DNA from: Rhodosorus marinus
Taxonomy: Eukaryota > Rhodophyta > Stylonematophyceae > Stylonematales > Stylonemataceae
Length of the DNA stretch: 64,000 nucleotides
NCBI GenBank assembly: GCA_029953675.1
Contig: JAMWBK010000012.1
Location: 310,001 to 374,000, forward strand
Direction of reading: 5' to 3'
Part shown: positions 51,769 to 63,479 of the stretch, piece after piece
Layout: each line of letters starts with the position of its first letter
How positions within the stretch are numbered: position 1 is the first letter of the stretch
The notes under the pieces: generated by a model
What the model was told of the DNA's origin: nothing
The model's database searches: none
What the model saw: only the letters and a program-made list of their open reading frames with translations
Made by a program: the position numbers and the translations under genes

Positions 51769-53323
51769 TCATGGTGTCGGTTTTACGATACATTCACAAC
51801 CATTACCATCGGCGCCTACCATACCAAGACTCGATGGTATCTGCTTCAACACAAGTAGGTTCAATGGGGGACATGAATTTTCATCAGTTCTCGAGGGCGA
51901 CTGTGGGAGGAAGACCACTGAGGTCCACTATTACTCGGAGACAACGAACGCGCGGCGTGAAAAGCAACTTACGAATCCCGGGGCACAATTATCACACCCA
52001 TTATAACACGCACACGAGCCGTTTGTAGTCCTGAAAGCCGTCTACAAGTATGGAAAAAATGGAGTACACAGAGACTCATCATCAGCGATTTGAAATCTGG
52101 AGTACGGAAAACGGGTTCTACAAGAAAACTGTTGATGTTCCCTTTCACCGCGTACCATTGTAGATAAGGGACAACCTCCCTCTACGGTGTTGGGAGTGGC
52201 GGGGGCAGCTTCAATACAGTTGCTGGTGGAGAAGCTGAAGCAGGCGTCGTTCGGGCAGTGAAAAACACAATCACAGTTTCCATATTCATTTGCTTCGATG
52301 GTCTTGCAAGTACATACGACAGTAAACAATTCCCGTTAGGTCCTTTCTCTTAACCAGATCACCCCGTTGGTTGGGGTTTCACTTGTAAGGACACACAAGC
52401 ATACCGTGATTTCCATAGGGAAAGGACACCGCCCATACGTTGAGGGTTCGATGCAGGTAGAGGTGGTTTGATCAATGCACTGAGTTTCCGGGCACGTAGA
52501 GCATTCACACGCGCCTGACACGGAGTTCGCCACAGCAACCTAGGCGGGATATGAGCACAGCGGGTTACGAGTCAGAAGCTGGCTCTGCTTGCTTACGGTT
52601 CGTCAGCGCGAGAGCAAGAAGAAATGTATTTAAACAAACCTCACGAACTGGGCAGCTTTCCCGTGTTGCGTCCTTGAGGCTTATGCAACCCCCTTCCTCT
52701 CCCCTGCAAAAGCCTGTGTCGCACGGCTCTTCACATGAGTTTTCAAGGGTGCAGACATATCGGAAGGGCTTCTTCACATCCGCCACCTCGCACCGCTGAT
52801 TCGTTAATTCGGACGGCGTTAGATAGGCTCGTACAGTCTTTGGTCCTTTTGCATCAGAAACTCTCATTACTGCGAACGCGAAAAATTCAAGTAAACCACA
52901 GCACAGTCCCTCACGAATCAAGATCCGGTCCGGACAAATGTCTATGGCCCTCCGCAGAACGGGCGGTTCAGTGGTAAGCACAGCAACTTTCTTCCTCCTC
53001 GTGAACCTCTCCTTGCCGGTAGGTAGGATCTCTCCAATGGTGAACAACCCCCCCCTGAGTTTCAGGAGACTGACGCCATCCCCCGAAGCGGTAAATGTCG
53101 CTCGAAAGCATTTTCCATCCTTCCTCGGCACAAGAGAAACAACGACGCTCCCGAGCGTAGTGCCAGCTTCGTCTACCAGGTCCGCCCTCAGATCATCAGA
53201 AGTATAGACCTTATCGCTCAACTCGCCAGCGCACGTGCGTACATTCTCTTCGGCTCTTGACATACCCACCAGTGTCAGGCTCAAAAAAACGAGCACGACG
53301 ACTCTCACCATCACTCTCACCAT
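51769..53323 (-). CDS. Secreted Cys-rich modular protein, paralogue 4 (about 5 exons inferred)
   Basis: Start at 53323 (MVRVMVRVVVLVFLSLTLVG signal peptide). Exon 1, 53323-52640 (228 codons): DLVDEAGTTLGSVVVSLVP, CFRATFTASGDGVSLLKLRG, FTRRKKVAV, ICPDRILIREGLCCGL, FAVMRV, then FRYVCTLENSCEEPCDTGFC. Exon 2, 52539-52405 (45 codons): GACECSTCPETQCIDQTTSTC. Exon 3, 52302-52156 (49 codons): GNCDCVFHCPNDACFSFSTS. Exon 4, about 52041-51973: GSCACYNGCDNCAPGF. Exon 5 from about 51900 to a stop at 51769 is least certain. Junctions are phase 0. Closest in head sequence to paralogue 2 (shared TGKxRFTRR, FRxVCTLExSC). Secreted; role unknown. Confidence 0.8.
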
Positions 53324-53497
53324 CTCACCAACAAATCCTTGAATGCACAACTCCGATCCGTGCCTCAATTCAATTCAATCCACACCCTCTATCCCTCGTC
53401 CCGTCCCGATGTCTCTCCACCAACGAAATGCTACGAAGCTCGCAACACTAGCCTCCCCTCCTCCTCACCCCAACCCATCGTGGCCAGCCCCAGTATC

Positions 53498-53503
53498 TAT
53501 ATA
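53498..53503 (-). promoter_or_regulatory. TATA-like site of paralogue 4
   Basis: TATATA about 175 bp upstream of the ATG at 53323, in the only AT-rich patch of a pyrimidine-rich upstream region. Confidence 0.35.
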
Positions 53504-53654
53504 CCTGTATACCCGACACCTCTCTGCCACCAGGCAAACTAGCCCAACTTATCCAGTCCCTCGTATTCAATCAGACGTTGTCTCTCGAACGAACGAGCTG
53601 GCCACTCCAGACCGAAAAAATTTCGTTTATTTGTGTTGAACGTGAAACTCCCCA

Positions 53655-53716
53655 ACGGTTTTTTTGGAGGACGATGGGCTTACTAATGTAAGCCCACCGT
53701 CCTCCAAAAAAACCGT
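53655..53716. repeat. Short hairpin palindrome
   Basis: Arms of about 28 bp (ACGGTTTTTTTGGAGGACG... and its reverse complement) with one mismatch and a 4-6 bp loop. Either side is non-coding. Confidence 0.88.
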
Positions 53717-53916
53717 AATATAGGATTGGATAGAATTAGCATGTTATTTGGATAAAATAAAGTGTTTATCTCGAGCTTCTAAAAACAAGGACAAAGGTGG
53801 AAAAATGACTACGAAAAGGCGGATATCGTATTACCTAAAAAGGCTTGGCTTGGTGGCACTTTTGCCCCCCATATAAAACCCGTTGCAAAGTGTTGGAACT
53901 CCACATGTGATCTAGC
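53717..53916. other. Non-coding
   Basis: Nothing recognised. Confidence 0.3.
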
Positions 53917-53926
53917 GCCTTATACT

Positions 53927-53971
53927 GGACTTTACTAGCATAGCCTGAACCTGAAGCGCTACGCAAGGCGT
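53927..53971 (-). mobile_element. Family-B LINE tail-only insertion, 45 bp
   Basis: Only the last part of the 3' UTR and a GGACTTTA tail. GCCTTATACT flanks it at 53917-53926 and 53972-53981, a 10-bp target duplication. Confidence 0.85.
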
Positions 53972-54003
53972 GCCTTATACTAGCTCAGACTAGTATAGCC
54001 TGA

Positions 54004-54146
54004 ACGAATGGTTTAATCGGAGGCTGAAAAAAAAAACCCCGAGGGGAAAAAAAGACTAAGTGCGGCGAAGTACTCGCGCCTCCAACATCAAAGCGGCATT
54101 CATGCGCCACAGCAGGAAACTTAAGCGGGTAAACAACGATTGAAGA
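54004..54146 (-). mobile_element. Family-A LINE 3' end
   Basis: 3' tail to the SLFTRLS codons; then breaks into the 330-bp dispersed repeat. It may have been part of the same copy as 55713-56767. Confidence 0.85.
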
Positions 54147-54179
54147 CCACCCACATCGAAGCTATGCCCTTACGTACTC

Positions 54180-54688
54180 CGGCAAGCCGGTCTGGAAATC
54201 GAACGTGAGAAACCTTTACCCGTCGCGGACTTTCAAAATGATGAACGCCGTGTAGCCGACCTGGTGATCACCTGTGACGACAGCCGCCGTACCACATACG
54301 TTGATCTCGCTGTTCCTAACCCTCAAGCTAGTCGTTATCTCCCGGCTGCGGGGGGGGCGCCGTGGATCTGCCGCCGCCAGCATGAGACGCCGCAAAGAGA
54401 TCAAATACGCGGGGGCTTTGTCTTCCCCTGGTGTTCGTGCTTCGGCACTAGCACATCGCTTGGTACCCCTGATCATTGAGTGCTTTGGGTTCATGGACTC
54501 TGTTGGTTCTCGCTGGCTTCGGGAGTTGTTCCGCGAACGCCCTGACCGTCTTCAATCGTTGTTTACCCGCTTAAGTTTCCTGCTGTGGCGCATGAATGCC
54601 GCTTTGATGTTGGAGGCGCGAGTACTTCGCCGCGCTTAGTCTTTTTTTCCCCTCGGGGTTTTTTTTTTCAGCCTCCGATTAAAGCATT
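54180..54688 (+). mobile_element. Young family-A LINE, 5'-truncated
   Basis: From GLEIEREKPLPVADF to the 3' tail. An extra G in the G-run near 54350 shifts the frame between 54264-54350 and 54360-54639. Confidence 0.9.
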
Positions 54689-54807
54689 CGTTCGTACGTA
54701 CTCCGCACGTCCGATCGAAACTAACACTCTCTCCCAGTTTTAAAAAAAGAAGAAAAAAAGGGGAATTCTTATTTACGCCACCGAGCGGACACCTCATTCA
54801 TCGTACT

Positions 54808-55527
54808 TCACTGCGCTTATACCTCGGCTTACAGCAGCCCCCTTGGCCGTACGAGATGGGTTCGTCGTGCCCTCTCTGCTCTCAGACTGAAGACAACGCA
54901 GATTTTGGCGCCCACCTGCTCGCTAGTTGCCCGGCGGTGAAAGGTGCTCGAACCCGCCGCCACACACGGATCTTGAACCTGTTATACCGGGAACTTCGGC
55001 CTATAGTCCAGCAAGCCGGTCTGGAAATCGAACGTGAGAAACCTTTACCCGTCGCGGACTTTCAAAATGATGAACGCCGTGTAGCCGACCTGGTGATAAC
55101 CTGTGACGACAGCCGCCGTACCACATACGTTGATCTTGCTGTTCCCAACCCTCAAGCTAGTCGTTATCTCCCGGCTGCGGGGGAGCGCCGTGGATCTGCC
55201 GCCGCCAGCATGAGACGCCGCAAAGAGATCAAATACGCGGGGGCTTTGTCTTCCCCTGGTGTTCGTGCTTCGGCACTAGCACATCGCTTGGTACCCCTGA
55301 TCATTGAGTGCTTTGGGTTCATGGACTCTGTTGGTTCTCGCTGGCTTCGGGAGTTGTTCCGCGAACGCCCTGACCGTCTTCAATCGTTGTTTACCCGCTT
55401 AAGCTTCCTGCTGTGGCGCATGAATGCCGCTTTGATGTTGGAGGCGCGAGTACTTCGCCGCGCTTAGTCTTTTTTTCCCCTCGGGTTTTTTTTTTTTTTC
55501 AGCCTCCGATTAAACGATTCATTCATT
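54808..55527 (+). mobile_element. Young family-A LINE, 5'-truncated
   Basis: Starts before the knuckle (TSLRLYLGLQQPPWPY-equivalent). 203 codons (54856-55467) stay open through knuckle, endonuclease and C-terminus. Tail ATTCATTCATC. Confidence 0.9.
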
Positions 55528-55712
55528 CATCGATTCGAGTGGGGACTCTGTGTGAAAAAAATCCATTCCTAAAAACTGGTCGCTGGTTCTGAAATCGAAA
55601 GGGGAAAAAATCTTTCCCGTTTGAAAACCCAAGGAAAAAAGTGATATTATTCCACTTCCTATCTAAAACCAAACAAAACATTGAATTTTCACTGCTTTAA
55701 ATAAAATAAGCA

Positions 55713-56767
55713 TATGTAACCCCTCCAAGACTACGTAGGCGGGCGCGAGCGCGAGAAGATGAGACCATCTGCGCGAGGAGTCGGCCATATGCAGCACGGT
55801 GCAAGTCCCAAGAAAGGATATTTTGCAGCGCATCCGTGCGTGCTTGAGCTCGGCTCCCAGCGCGCTGGGAATCATCAGGAGGATCAACTGGAACTTCTTC
55901 TTCTGCGGCAACCACTGGGTCAATCTCCCCGAGAACAGGTTCAGGCGCAGGACGAATCCCCGGGGCGGAGCCTCGAGAGCGGTCAAATACCGCTCGCCAG
56001 TCAGGAAGACGGGGTTGAACGGTTTCGGGGAGACTAGTACAGGAATTCAGGGCGGTTTGGAGCTCCAGAAACAAGTCTTGGGCGCTTTCCGGTACGCTGG
56101 GAAGCAAGACACCCCGCGAGAGGCTCGCCATCAAATTGCGGAACTTCGAGATACCCAAGCTGCTCAAAGTGGGAAGTGCGGTTCCCCAGGCCCCTACTGC
56201 GGCGGCGGGTTGGACCACAACACGGTTGCAGAGGCCCAGTCCCCCCAATCGCAATGGGAGGCCTACCTGGGCGCGCACGACATCACAGGTGGGTCGCGAC
56301 AGAGCGCTCAGCTCTTCATCGAGAAAATACCCCAGGTCACGGAAACTTTCAGCATCCGCACGAGTGGCCAACCACCGGCCCCAATGAGTTGGAAGTGAGC
56401 AAAGCCAATAGGTTAACCGCTGACTGCAACAATACCGAAACAGCAACAACGAGCACTGGAGAAAGCCCGGAGGTAGCCGTCGAAGCTCTGCAACCAGCTG
56501 TCTGTGCTTACCGAGGAGCTGCAGCAACTCGCCTTCAACGAAGGACGGCGACCCGACCCGTAGGGGATGCCTAAGTGGACAAAACCATCCGGTCTCCAAA
56601 TATCCTGGAACGACGCAGGTACCTGCTGCTCTTGTGCAGCTACACCTCCCCAGTAGAACGATTTGTGATGATTAACCTCCAAGTCAACCCGCGAATCCAA
56701 GGAGCGGAGACGATCATAAGCGAGCGCTAGAGTATCAGGGGGCCCCAGGAGGCACACGTCGTCGTGG
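55713..56767 (-). mobile_element. Family-A LINE internal fragment (RT thumb and linker), both ends lost
   Basis: Frame 56599-55697 (VEGELLQLLGKHRQLVAELR, thumb, Pro/Glu linker) is nearly identical to 4675-5560. Upstream it ends just past YHDD (AYHDDVCLLGPPDTL, 56781-56413). A repeated CGACCC shifts the frame near 56550. Confidence 0.88.
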
Positions 56768-57830
56768 TAAGCGCTACGCAAGGCGTGAAGATGAACTAAT
56801 AACTAGGGAGGGAAGCATGCAACCCCAGGCGCCGATGGCGCGCCTCGGAAAGCATGTCGCTGGAATATCGCCAAATGGAGACACTTAAACGCCTCAAGAC
56901 CGCCAAATATTCAGTAGGATGCTCAGCAAAACATTTCCGCAACCACTCTAAACCCGACTTATCCACGTGACCAAAGCTTTCCACAATGAATGGCTGGAAC
57001 CGGTGAGAGCGACCCTCAGCGCAAGGCAGACTGGCCATGCTCTCAGCATACCGTCGTTCCTTAACTCTTCGAAGGGCTGAAGCCGCGGCCCCCCGGCGGC
57101 GGGCGGCTGCGGTGAGGTGGGCGCTGGCCACGGGGCAGGTAATCGCAAGGTCCACATATGTTGAGCGTCTGGCAGCAGCGTCGGAGACGAGGAGATCGGC
57201 TATACAACGGGGCGGTGCAGAGTCCGAGATGGATCTGGGCAGTTCCGACTCAACCTCAACCGTATGCCCTATCCGAGTCAAAAATTCGCGGAGGATGTAC
57301 TTGAGGCGAGTGTGACGCCTCGTACGGAGACCTCGCAACAGTCCGCAGGAACCCAGGAAGTGGTAGCCACAAGCGTCAATCCGGCTCTCACATCCCTGAC
57401 AGAAAGACGGCCGATTAGAGTGCCACGGAGCCTGTGGCAAACCGAGATAGATCCGTGCGGCAGAACGGAACTGGAAAGCATCGAGACGATGACTCAATGA
57501 CGACGGTAGAGTGGTTAACCACAAGTGCGAGAGGTGGCCTCCCATGCCGCGGAGACGAGCGGCAGTGGTAGGCGGCGTGAGAGGAGAATTGAGCATGACT
57601 GTGTGAGCGGCACTGTGTTGGCCCCAGGTGAGGCTATGTTGAATCACATCAGTGCGGGAGCTCCACAATCGGCTCAAACCCGGGTAGTCTGCAACAGGGG
57701 ACCCGGGGCTAGCCTCTCCGTCATCGGCAAGAACTCGGTCGAGGGGACAATCCTCAATCGCTTCAGCTCGTCCCTATAACAGCTCCCTCCAGGAACGAAA
57801 GCGGGACCGATTTGCGTCCGGCACGGCGCT
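56768..57830 (-). mobile_element. Young family-B (B1) LINE, 5'-truncated
   Basis: 293 codons (57677-56796) of knuckle, endonuclease and C-terminus remain open; the linker (RFRSWRELL) extends to 57830. The 3' tail is clipped at the family-A junction at 56768. Confidence 0.9.
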
Positions 57831-58435
57831 TACAAACACTCCCTGTACAGCTATATTCAACACAGTAAAACCTGCGTAAATCGCTTTATTCTCAGACTAA
57901 CCTGTTTATCGAATATTAATCATCCCATGCATACCCTGCTTCCTCACTTTAAACGATTCGTTCGCTTCCTCACTACGAGGTTCTAGTGCCCACCACCTGC
58001 GCTCATCAATAGACGAGCCAATTTGCAAGCCCGATTACAAAGAGACAAAAATAGAAATGTTTAAATCAAAATCAAAAACAACTCCTTCCAAAGGCCGATC
58101 AACAATAAGTACTATGATTTAATCATATAATTTTTGGGGTTCTAGGAAAGTAATTTAAATATGGAAAGGTTTTTTGTATTCTACGTTTTGATTGGATAAT
58201 ATCAATATGCGTGTTAGGACTAAAATAGTACATCTTATTGAGAGAGGTGGTGCGCAAAGAACTTGTTTGGGTTTGGAGTAAACAAGGAGTTGTGGTTGCA
58301 GTTTGGGTTGGAGGCCCAAGGAGGGATATGGCAGTTTTGGATAGGATTTGAGACATTTGGTGGAACGTTGTCGAGATAAGGTCGGTCTCTTTTTCCGGGG
58401 AAAACTTTTACAACCACTTCGATTCGTTTACAGGC
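57831..58435. other. AT-rich non-coding stretch
   Basis: No gene or repeat seen; pyrimidine/purine skewed patches around 58250-58400. Confidence 0.4.
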
Positions 58436-58797
58436 TTTACTGGGCTTTACTGGCTTTATTGGGCTTTACTAGCATAGCCTGAAGCGCTACGCAAGGCGTG
58501 AAAAGGAGCTAAGAACTAGGGAGGGAAGCCTGCCAACCGCGGCGCCGATGGCGCGCCTCGGCAAGCATGCTGCTAGAATATCGCCACAGGGCGGCACTCA
58601 AACGCCGTAAAAGCGCCAAGTACTCAGTAGGATGCTCAGCGAAACATTTCCGCAACCACTCTAAACCCGACTTATCCACATGACCAAAGCTTTCCAAAAT
58701 GAAAGGCTGGAACCGGTGGGAGCGACCCTCGGCGTAGGGCAGACTGGCCACACTCTCAGCACACCGTCGTCGTTTCACTCGTCGGAGAAAACGATGC
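58436..58797 (-). mobile_element. Family-B-type (B3) LINE 3' end
   Basis: 96 codons (58799-58509) with GHVDKSGLEWLRKCFAEHP, 3' UTR and a GGGCTTTACTGGCTTTATTG tail. Same subfamily as 12018. Confidence 0.85.
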
Positions 58798-59138
58798 AAC
58801 CTGAGAACTCGCTAACGAGCGTGTGGTAGTAAAATCCCCAACGAGCTCTTCAGTTTTAGATTTAATTAGATCAGCTGATTGTGGCTGTCGAGTACGGATA
58901 CGACCACTTTCGCTCGCAGCGGCATTCACTCGTAATTTGTTTACTTCATATCCTTCGTAGTTCTCCGCGCCGGGTTGGCCAAGCCACGAACATCACCCCG
59001 AGAAGTCCATACGCGAGCGTCATGCTTTCCTGACAATAAGAATCTAGCAAAAAGCACCAAAAACACGATCATCATCCGTAGAACTCCGTCCCCATGCGAA
59101 ATGCTTCACTGACAATGATTCATTCAGTTCTAAATCTA
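58798..59138. other. Non-coding
   Basis: Nothing recognised. Confidence 0.35.
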
Positions 59139-59146
59139 ACTAATAT

Positions 59147-60299
59147 TAGGGTTGTCGTCTCCGTCCGATAAAAAACGTCCGATTGCGTCCGATAAATATG
59201 GGAAGGTCCGATAAAAGCTTATCGAACCTGTATACGTAATAATAGAACATATATACTGTCGACCCCAGTCCGATACGAGTTTATCGGACCTGAATATAAA
59301 AGAAAACCTACGCATCTCCGATAAAAGGTCCGATAACGACCGATTGTCTTCCGATATTTTTTAATGCTTGTTTTTCGGTCATGGTCGTGTTCACCGTGAG
59401 CTTTTTTCGGACGTTTTGCTTGGCTAGTCACCCGAAGCAGCAGGTTATTGACCTGCTCAGAATATATTGGAAAGTCAGAGTAGCCGTCGCGGAAGGAACA
59501 GGGCAAGTGGTAGAAAGAGGAGATAAGGCGGCAGCCAACATCTTATGATAGAGTGTGAGAGTATGAGCTAGTGCCAAGGAACTTGAACCGAGGGATTAAG
59601 TCCTGCGGAGTATCCAAGAGTTTCAGTGCCTGCCGACTCCACCTGGGCTGATGGCCTCTTCTTTGCTCCTGGCATGTTTAGGATATCGTTTCGGTTCCCG
59701 GTGCTGCGTGGATGAAAGAAATCTTCTTGTACCAGCGGGGCTACTGAAAGCGCTGGAGGAGCTCAGAGTTTGTTATCTGGAGATGCATTCACACTGGGTT
59801 AGTAACCCTAAGAGACACTGAAACGTGACCAAGCATATGGTCGATCCCCAAAGTACTCACGCTACCAGAGGACGTAGAACCACCGCCAGAGGACGCGAGA
59901 AAAACTCCCTTCGGAATGCGCCCGTTCTACTCGGAGTCCTTGCACCTTAACCGCAATCTTCAACCAATGTTTGCCAGCCTGTCGAGTCCAAAAATAGTCA
60001 TGATTCATTACATGCAGCTAGTCAACCGGAGGAGTAGTGCTGATTCATGATACATGAGCCACGCCAAAACGAAATCATGATTCAATACACGAACTGATAA
60101 TGACTGGTTAATGTACTAACGTTGATTGAATATCGGACGAATTATCGGTCTTGATTATCGGACGGGCAATCGGACCTGTTTTTTTCGAATAATTGCGATC
60201 AGATATCTCATTTATTTATACGTTTTTCAATAGTCTATCCACCTTAAAAATTGTCGGTACCGTCCGATAAAAGTTATTGGACGGTACATTACAACACTG
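59147..60299. mobile_element. hAT-like non-autonomous DNA transposon, about 1.15 kb
   Basis: Left end TAGGGTTGTCGTCTCCGTCC and right end (reversed) CAGTGTTGTAATGTACCGTCC are imperfect terminal inverted repeats of the CAGNGTTG type. CTAATAT flanks both sides (59140-59146 and 60300-60306), close to the 8-bp duplication of hAT elements. Many CCGATAA/TTATCGG copies cluster within 250 bp of both ends, like subterminal transposase-binding repeats. No transposase ORF is present. A second partial copy starts at 63480. Confidence 0.65.
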
Positions 60300-62050
60300 C
60301 TAATATCAAATACAACTAACCAATCAGTTCCAAGTTGTTGCTATGAATCTCGAGTGACTATTGGGTCATTCTAACTCAGCGAATGGAATTACAGATTCAT
60401 ATTTAAATTCCAGAATATTAGTAATACTTTAAAGAATATCTTTGAATGAATGAATTTGTTTACTCGGAGACTGAAAGAAAAACACGGCCGAGGTGGAAGA
60501 AAGGGAAATGTGCGCTCGCCTGGAAGATCGTTTGGGCTGCCGCTCCAAAACATCGAAAGCAGCGATCATACGCCCAGGGAAAAAGAAACTTAAAACCGGT
60601 AAAGAACGAGGGGAGACGATCAGGACGTTCGTGGTACAACTCCCGAGAACATCGCGAACCAAGGGAATCCATAAAGCTAAAGCACTCGATGACGAAGAGG
60701 CCACCAGGCGATGACCTAGAGCCGGGGCATGAGTGTCTTGGGAGGACAAAGCAGCCCCTGCATAGTTCAACTCTTTGGAATCACAGATTCCTATGCAAAA
60801 TCCTTAAATATTTTTATTTTAAATAATATGAACGAACCTTTGATTGTGATGAATTTGTTTACTGGACCGCTGGATACAAGATGCGGAGAACTCAAGTTCA
60901 ATGACGAAGAGGCACCAAGCGATGACCTAGAGCCGGAACATGAATGTCTGGGGCAAGACAAAGCAGCCCCTGCATGTTTCAACTCTTTGGAATCACAGAT
61001 TCCTATTCGAAATTCCTAAATATTCTTATTCTTTTAAATTAAGTAATATGAACCAATCTTTGATTGAATGAATTTGTTTCATGAACCGCTGGATACAAGA
61101 TGCAGAGAACCGTTAGGGCGTGATCGGTTTTAACCAAACCTGGTGTTGTTGTTTCTTGTTTTAGAGGATCCCTCACTAATGGTGCAGACTTGTCTATAGT
61201 GCGCAGCAGCCAAGCCCAAGCCCCTAAAGCGCTACGACCATCGTGATCAGTGTTGGGTACTAGGATCTGTGCCCAACTGACGAGCATACTCCCTGGATCA
61301 GCTCACGACAGCAACTGGGCTACCTTATCGTTAGACCCCTTCGTGGCTGAGCAGAGCGGGTATGAGCTAAAAGTTGAAACACTCCCATCAACAGCCCCGA
61401 TTGTTTTCTGAGGGAGGTAGCACTTGGCCCGAATGCGAATTCTCGTGAGGCCCTCATAGGACGCCGTGAAGCAGTCTACGGGAAGGGCAGAACTGCTGCG
61501 TTGGAAAGAGCAATCGTCCTGATCGCCCGTAGGCCACGATTGATCCGTGACTTTCACCTCGCACTTTCCTATTCACCCGGAAGAGCCCCCCCCCCCGTGA
61601 TGTTCTTTCTTTCACTCCCATATTAAACAAATTCAATAGTATGCCGACAAGTGATATTAAATATCACTTGGCTTCCTCCAACTCTTCCAAGTCTCCTCGG
61701 AATCTGCATGTATGTGTGGTGTCTTGATTCAACACGTTTGTTCGCTCTCTAGGGCCTGCATGTTCATTGTCTCAATCAACGAGTTTCAACGCCTTGCGAT
61801 GGGGTTGCCAACTGTATCAGCAGAGCGAACAAAATATCATGCCGTGTGTAGTCGTCGCTTCCAATGTAGCAGGCTGCCGACAAAATCTACCTAACATCAA
61901 ATACAACCAACCAATCAGTTCCAAGTAGTATTATGAATCTCGAGTGACTATTGGGCCATTCTATCTCAGCGAATGAAATCACAGATTCATATTCATAATT
62001 CTAAAATATTAGGTTTATTTTAAATATCATGAACGAATCATTAACGCCGG
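60300..62050. repeat. Mosaic of old family-A LINE 3' ends and duplicated flanks
   Basis: 60445-60780 is a decayed minus-strand family-A 3' end; its outer part recurs at 60880-61000. A 125-bp segment (AACCAATCAGTTCCAAGT...) at 60310-60425 recurs at 61905-62015. No gene is visible between 61080 and 61890 apart from short frames. Confidence 0.65.
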
Positions 62051-62496
62051 ATTAGCTTACAGTACGGGTATGATTTTTCAAGCTTTGATAAACATTTCCT
62101 CCCCTCTCTTCTCTCTTTTGAAAGCGCTGCCCATCAGCTTCGCGATATCCCTCCTTTTTGGTAGCTGATATCCTAAGATCTTAAAGAAGCTTGAACAAAA
62201 ACTCTGAAACTCACCTCCAGAAAGGAGGGCAGCGTTACTACAAAACACCGCCAAGTAGTCACACGTTTGTGACTCCCTTTTCTCTCTCGCAGGACACCCA
62301 CCTCGGCGTAGTTAGGTTTCCAGGAAACCATAGCGCCAAATTCCAGCTCGCCGGACACCCACCCGGGGTTGCCAGTTTTCCAGTAAGCACACCCCCAAGT
62401 TCAGCGATGAATACAATCCCCACAATAGGTCGGGACGTTCCATGTTAGCACTCGCGGGAACCAACTGGCACCCGCTCATACCGCGCATTTTAGGAC
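62051..62496. other. Non-coding
   Basis: A short partial duplication (GGACACCCACC) at 62293 and 62353; otherwise nothing. Confidence 0.35.
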
Positions 62497-62775
62497 GATT
62501 GCTTCGGCTCGAGCTCATCGCCCGGTACACCTCTGGCCATTGAGTGCTTTAGGCTTATGGATTCCGTTGGTTCTCGTTGGCTTCGGGAATAGTTCCGCGA
62601 GCGCCCTGACCGTCTGTAGTCGTTGTTTACCCGTTTAAGTTTCTTGCTGTGGCGTATGGACGCTGCTTTGATGTTGGAGGCTGGCGATCTTCGCCGCGCT
62701 TAGTCTTCTTTCTTCCATTGGGGTTTTTTTCTTTAAGCCTGCGATTACTTACAAATTCATTCATTCATATTGTTT
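62497..62775 (+). mobile_element. Diverged family-A LINE 3' end
   Basis: Matches the family-A DNA for HRLVPLIIECFGFMDSVGSR to the stop, with degenerate T-tract hairpin and ATTCATTCAT tail. Contains internal stops. Confidence 0.8.
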
Positions 62776-63479
62776 CTTTTCGTTCGCTCACATCAATCCT
62801 TTTTTTTCAACAGAACAGACCAAAGTTCTTCAATCAGAATCAGAAAGGATGGAAAGTGCTTTCACACAAAAATGGTCGAATTAAATATGAGATTAGACGT
62901 CAATCTCTTTTTAGTTCTCCAATCAGAATCAGAAAGAATGAAAACTACTTCTCACAAAATGGCCGAATTAGATGTAGATGAGATTAGACAAACTTTTCTC
63001 TCAGGGTGACCAAAGCGGTGGGGTGGAGAGGAGCCGCGGGGGGATGAGGGGGAGAGGCTAGGTGCAGACTCCAGTTTTATGTTCGTATCCTCAAGACTTT
63101 ACAATGGTTTACCCTGGGGGAGGGAGGGGGAGAGGCTAGGTGCAGACTCCAGTTGTATGTTCGTATCCTCAAGACTTTACAATGGTTTACACTTTTTACG
63201 CATTTTTTCACTCCCTATATTTTCCATACTTTCCATATTTTTATACTTTTATACTTTTTATACCTTTTTTTTGCTTTGTTTGTCTAACTTTTAAAACATT
63301 GTTTTATTTTTTTTTATATCCGAGCCCAGTTTACCCTAGAACACTCTTTTTAGTACAGAGATTAACTATAATATTCCAAAAAGCCTTTTAAAATAAACAC
63401 AAAACCAAATACCGTAGATTTAGATGTTTTAGTTTTTTGGTACGTTTTTAACTAAGAAAATGGCCCACAAGGGAATGAT
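62776..63479. repeat. Non-coding with two local tandem duplications
   Basis: An imperfect repeat of about 90 bp (AATCAGAATCAGAAAG...) at 62828-62910 and 62920-63000, and an 80-bp repeat (GAGGCTAGGTGCAGACTCCA...) at 63053 and 63133. The rest is T-rich. Confidence 0.7.

Larger units (their letters stand above)
54147..55712 (-). repeat. Inverted copy of the 330-bp dispersed repeat, split by two LINEs
   Basis: Pieces at 54147-54179, 54689-54807 and 55528-55712 together reverse-complement 38822-39152. ACGTACTCCG and CATTCATCG are duplicated at the two LINE insertion points. Confidence 0.85.
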
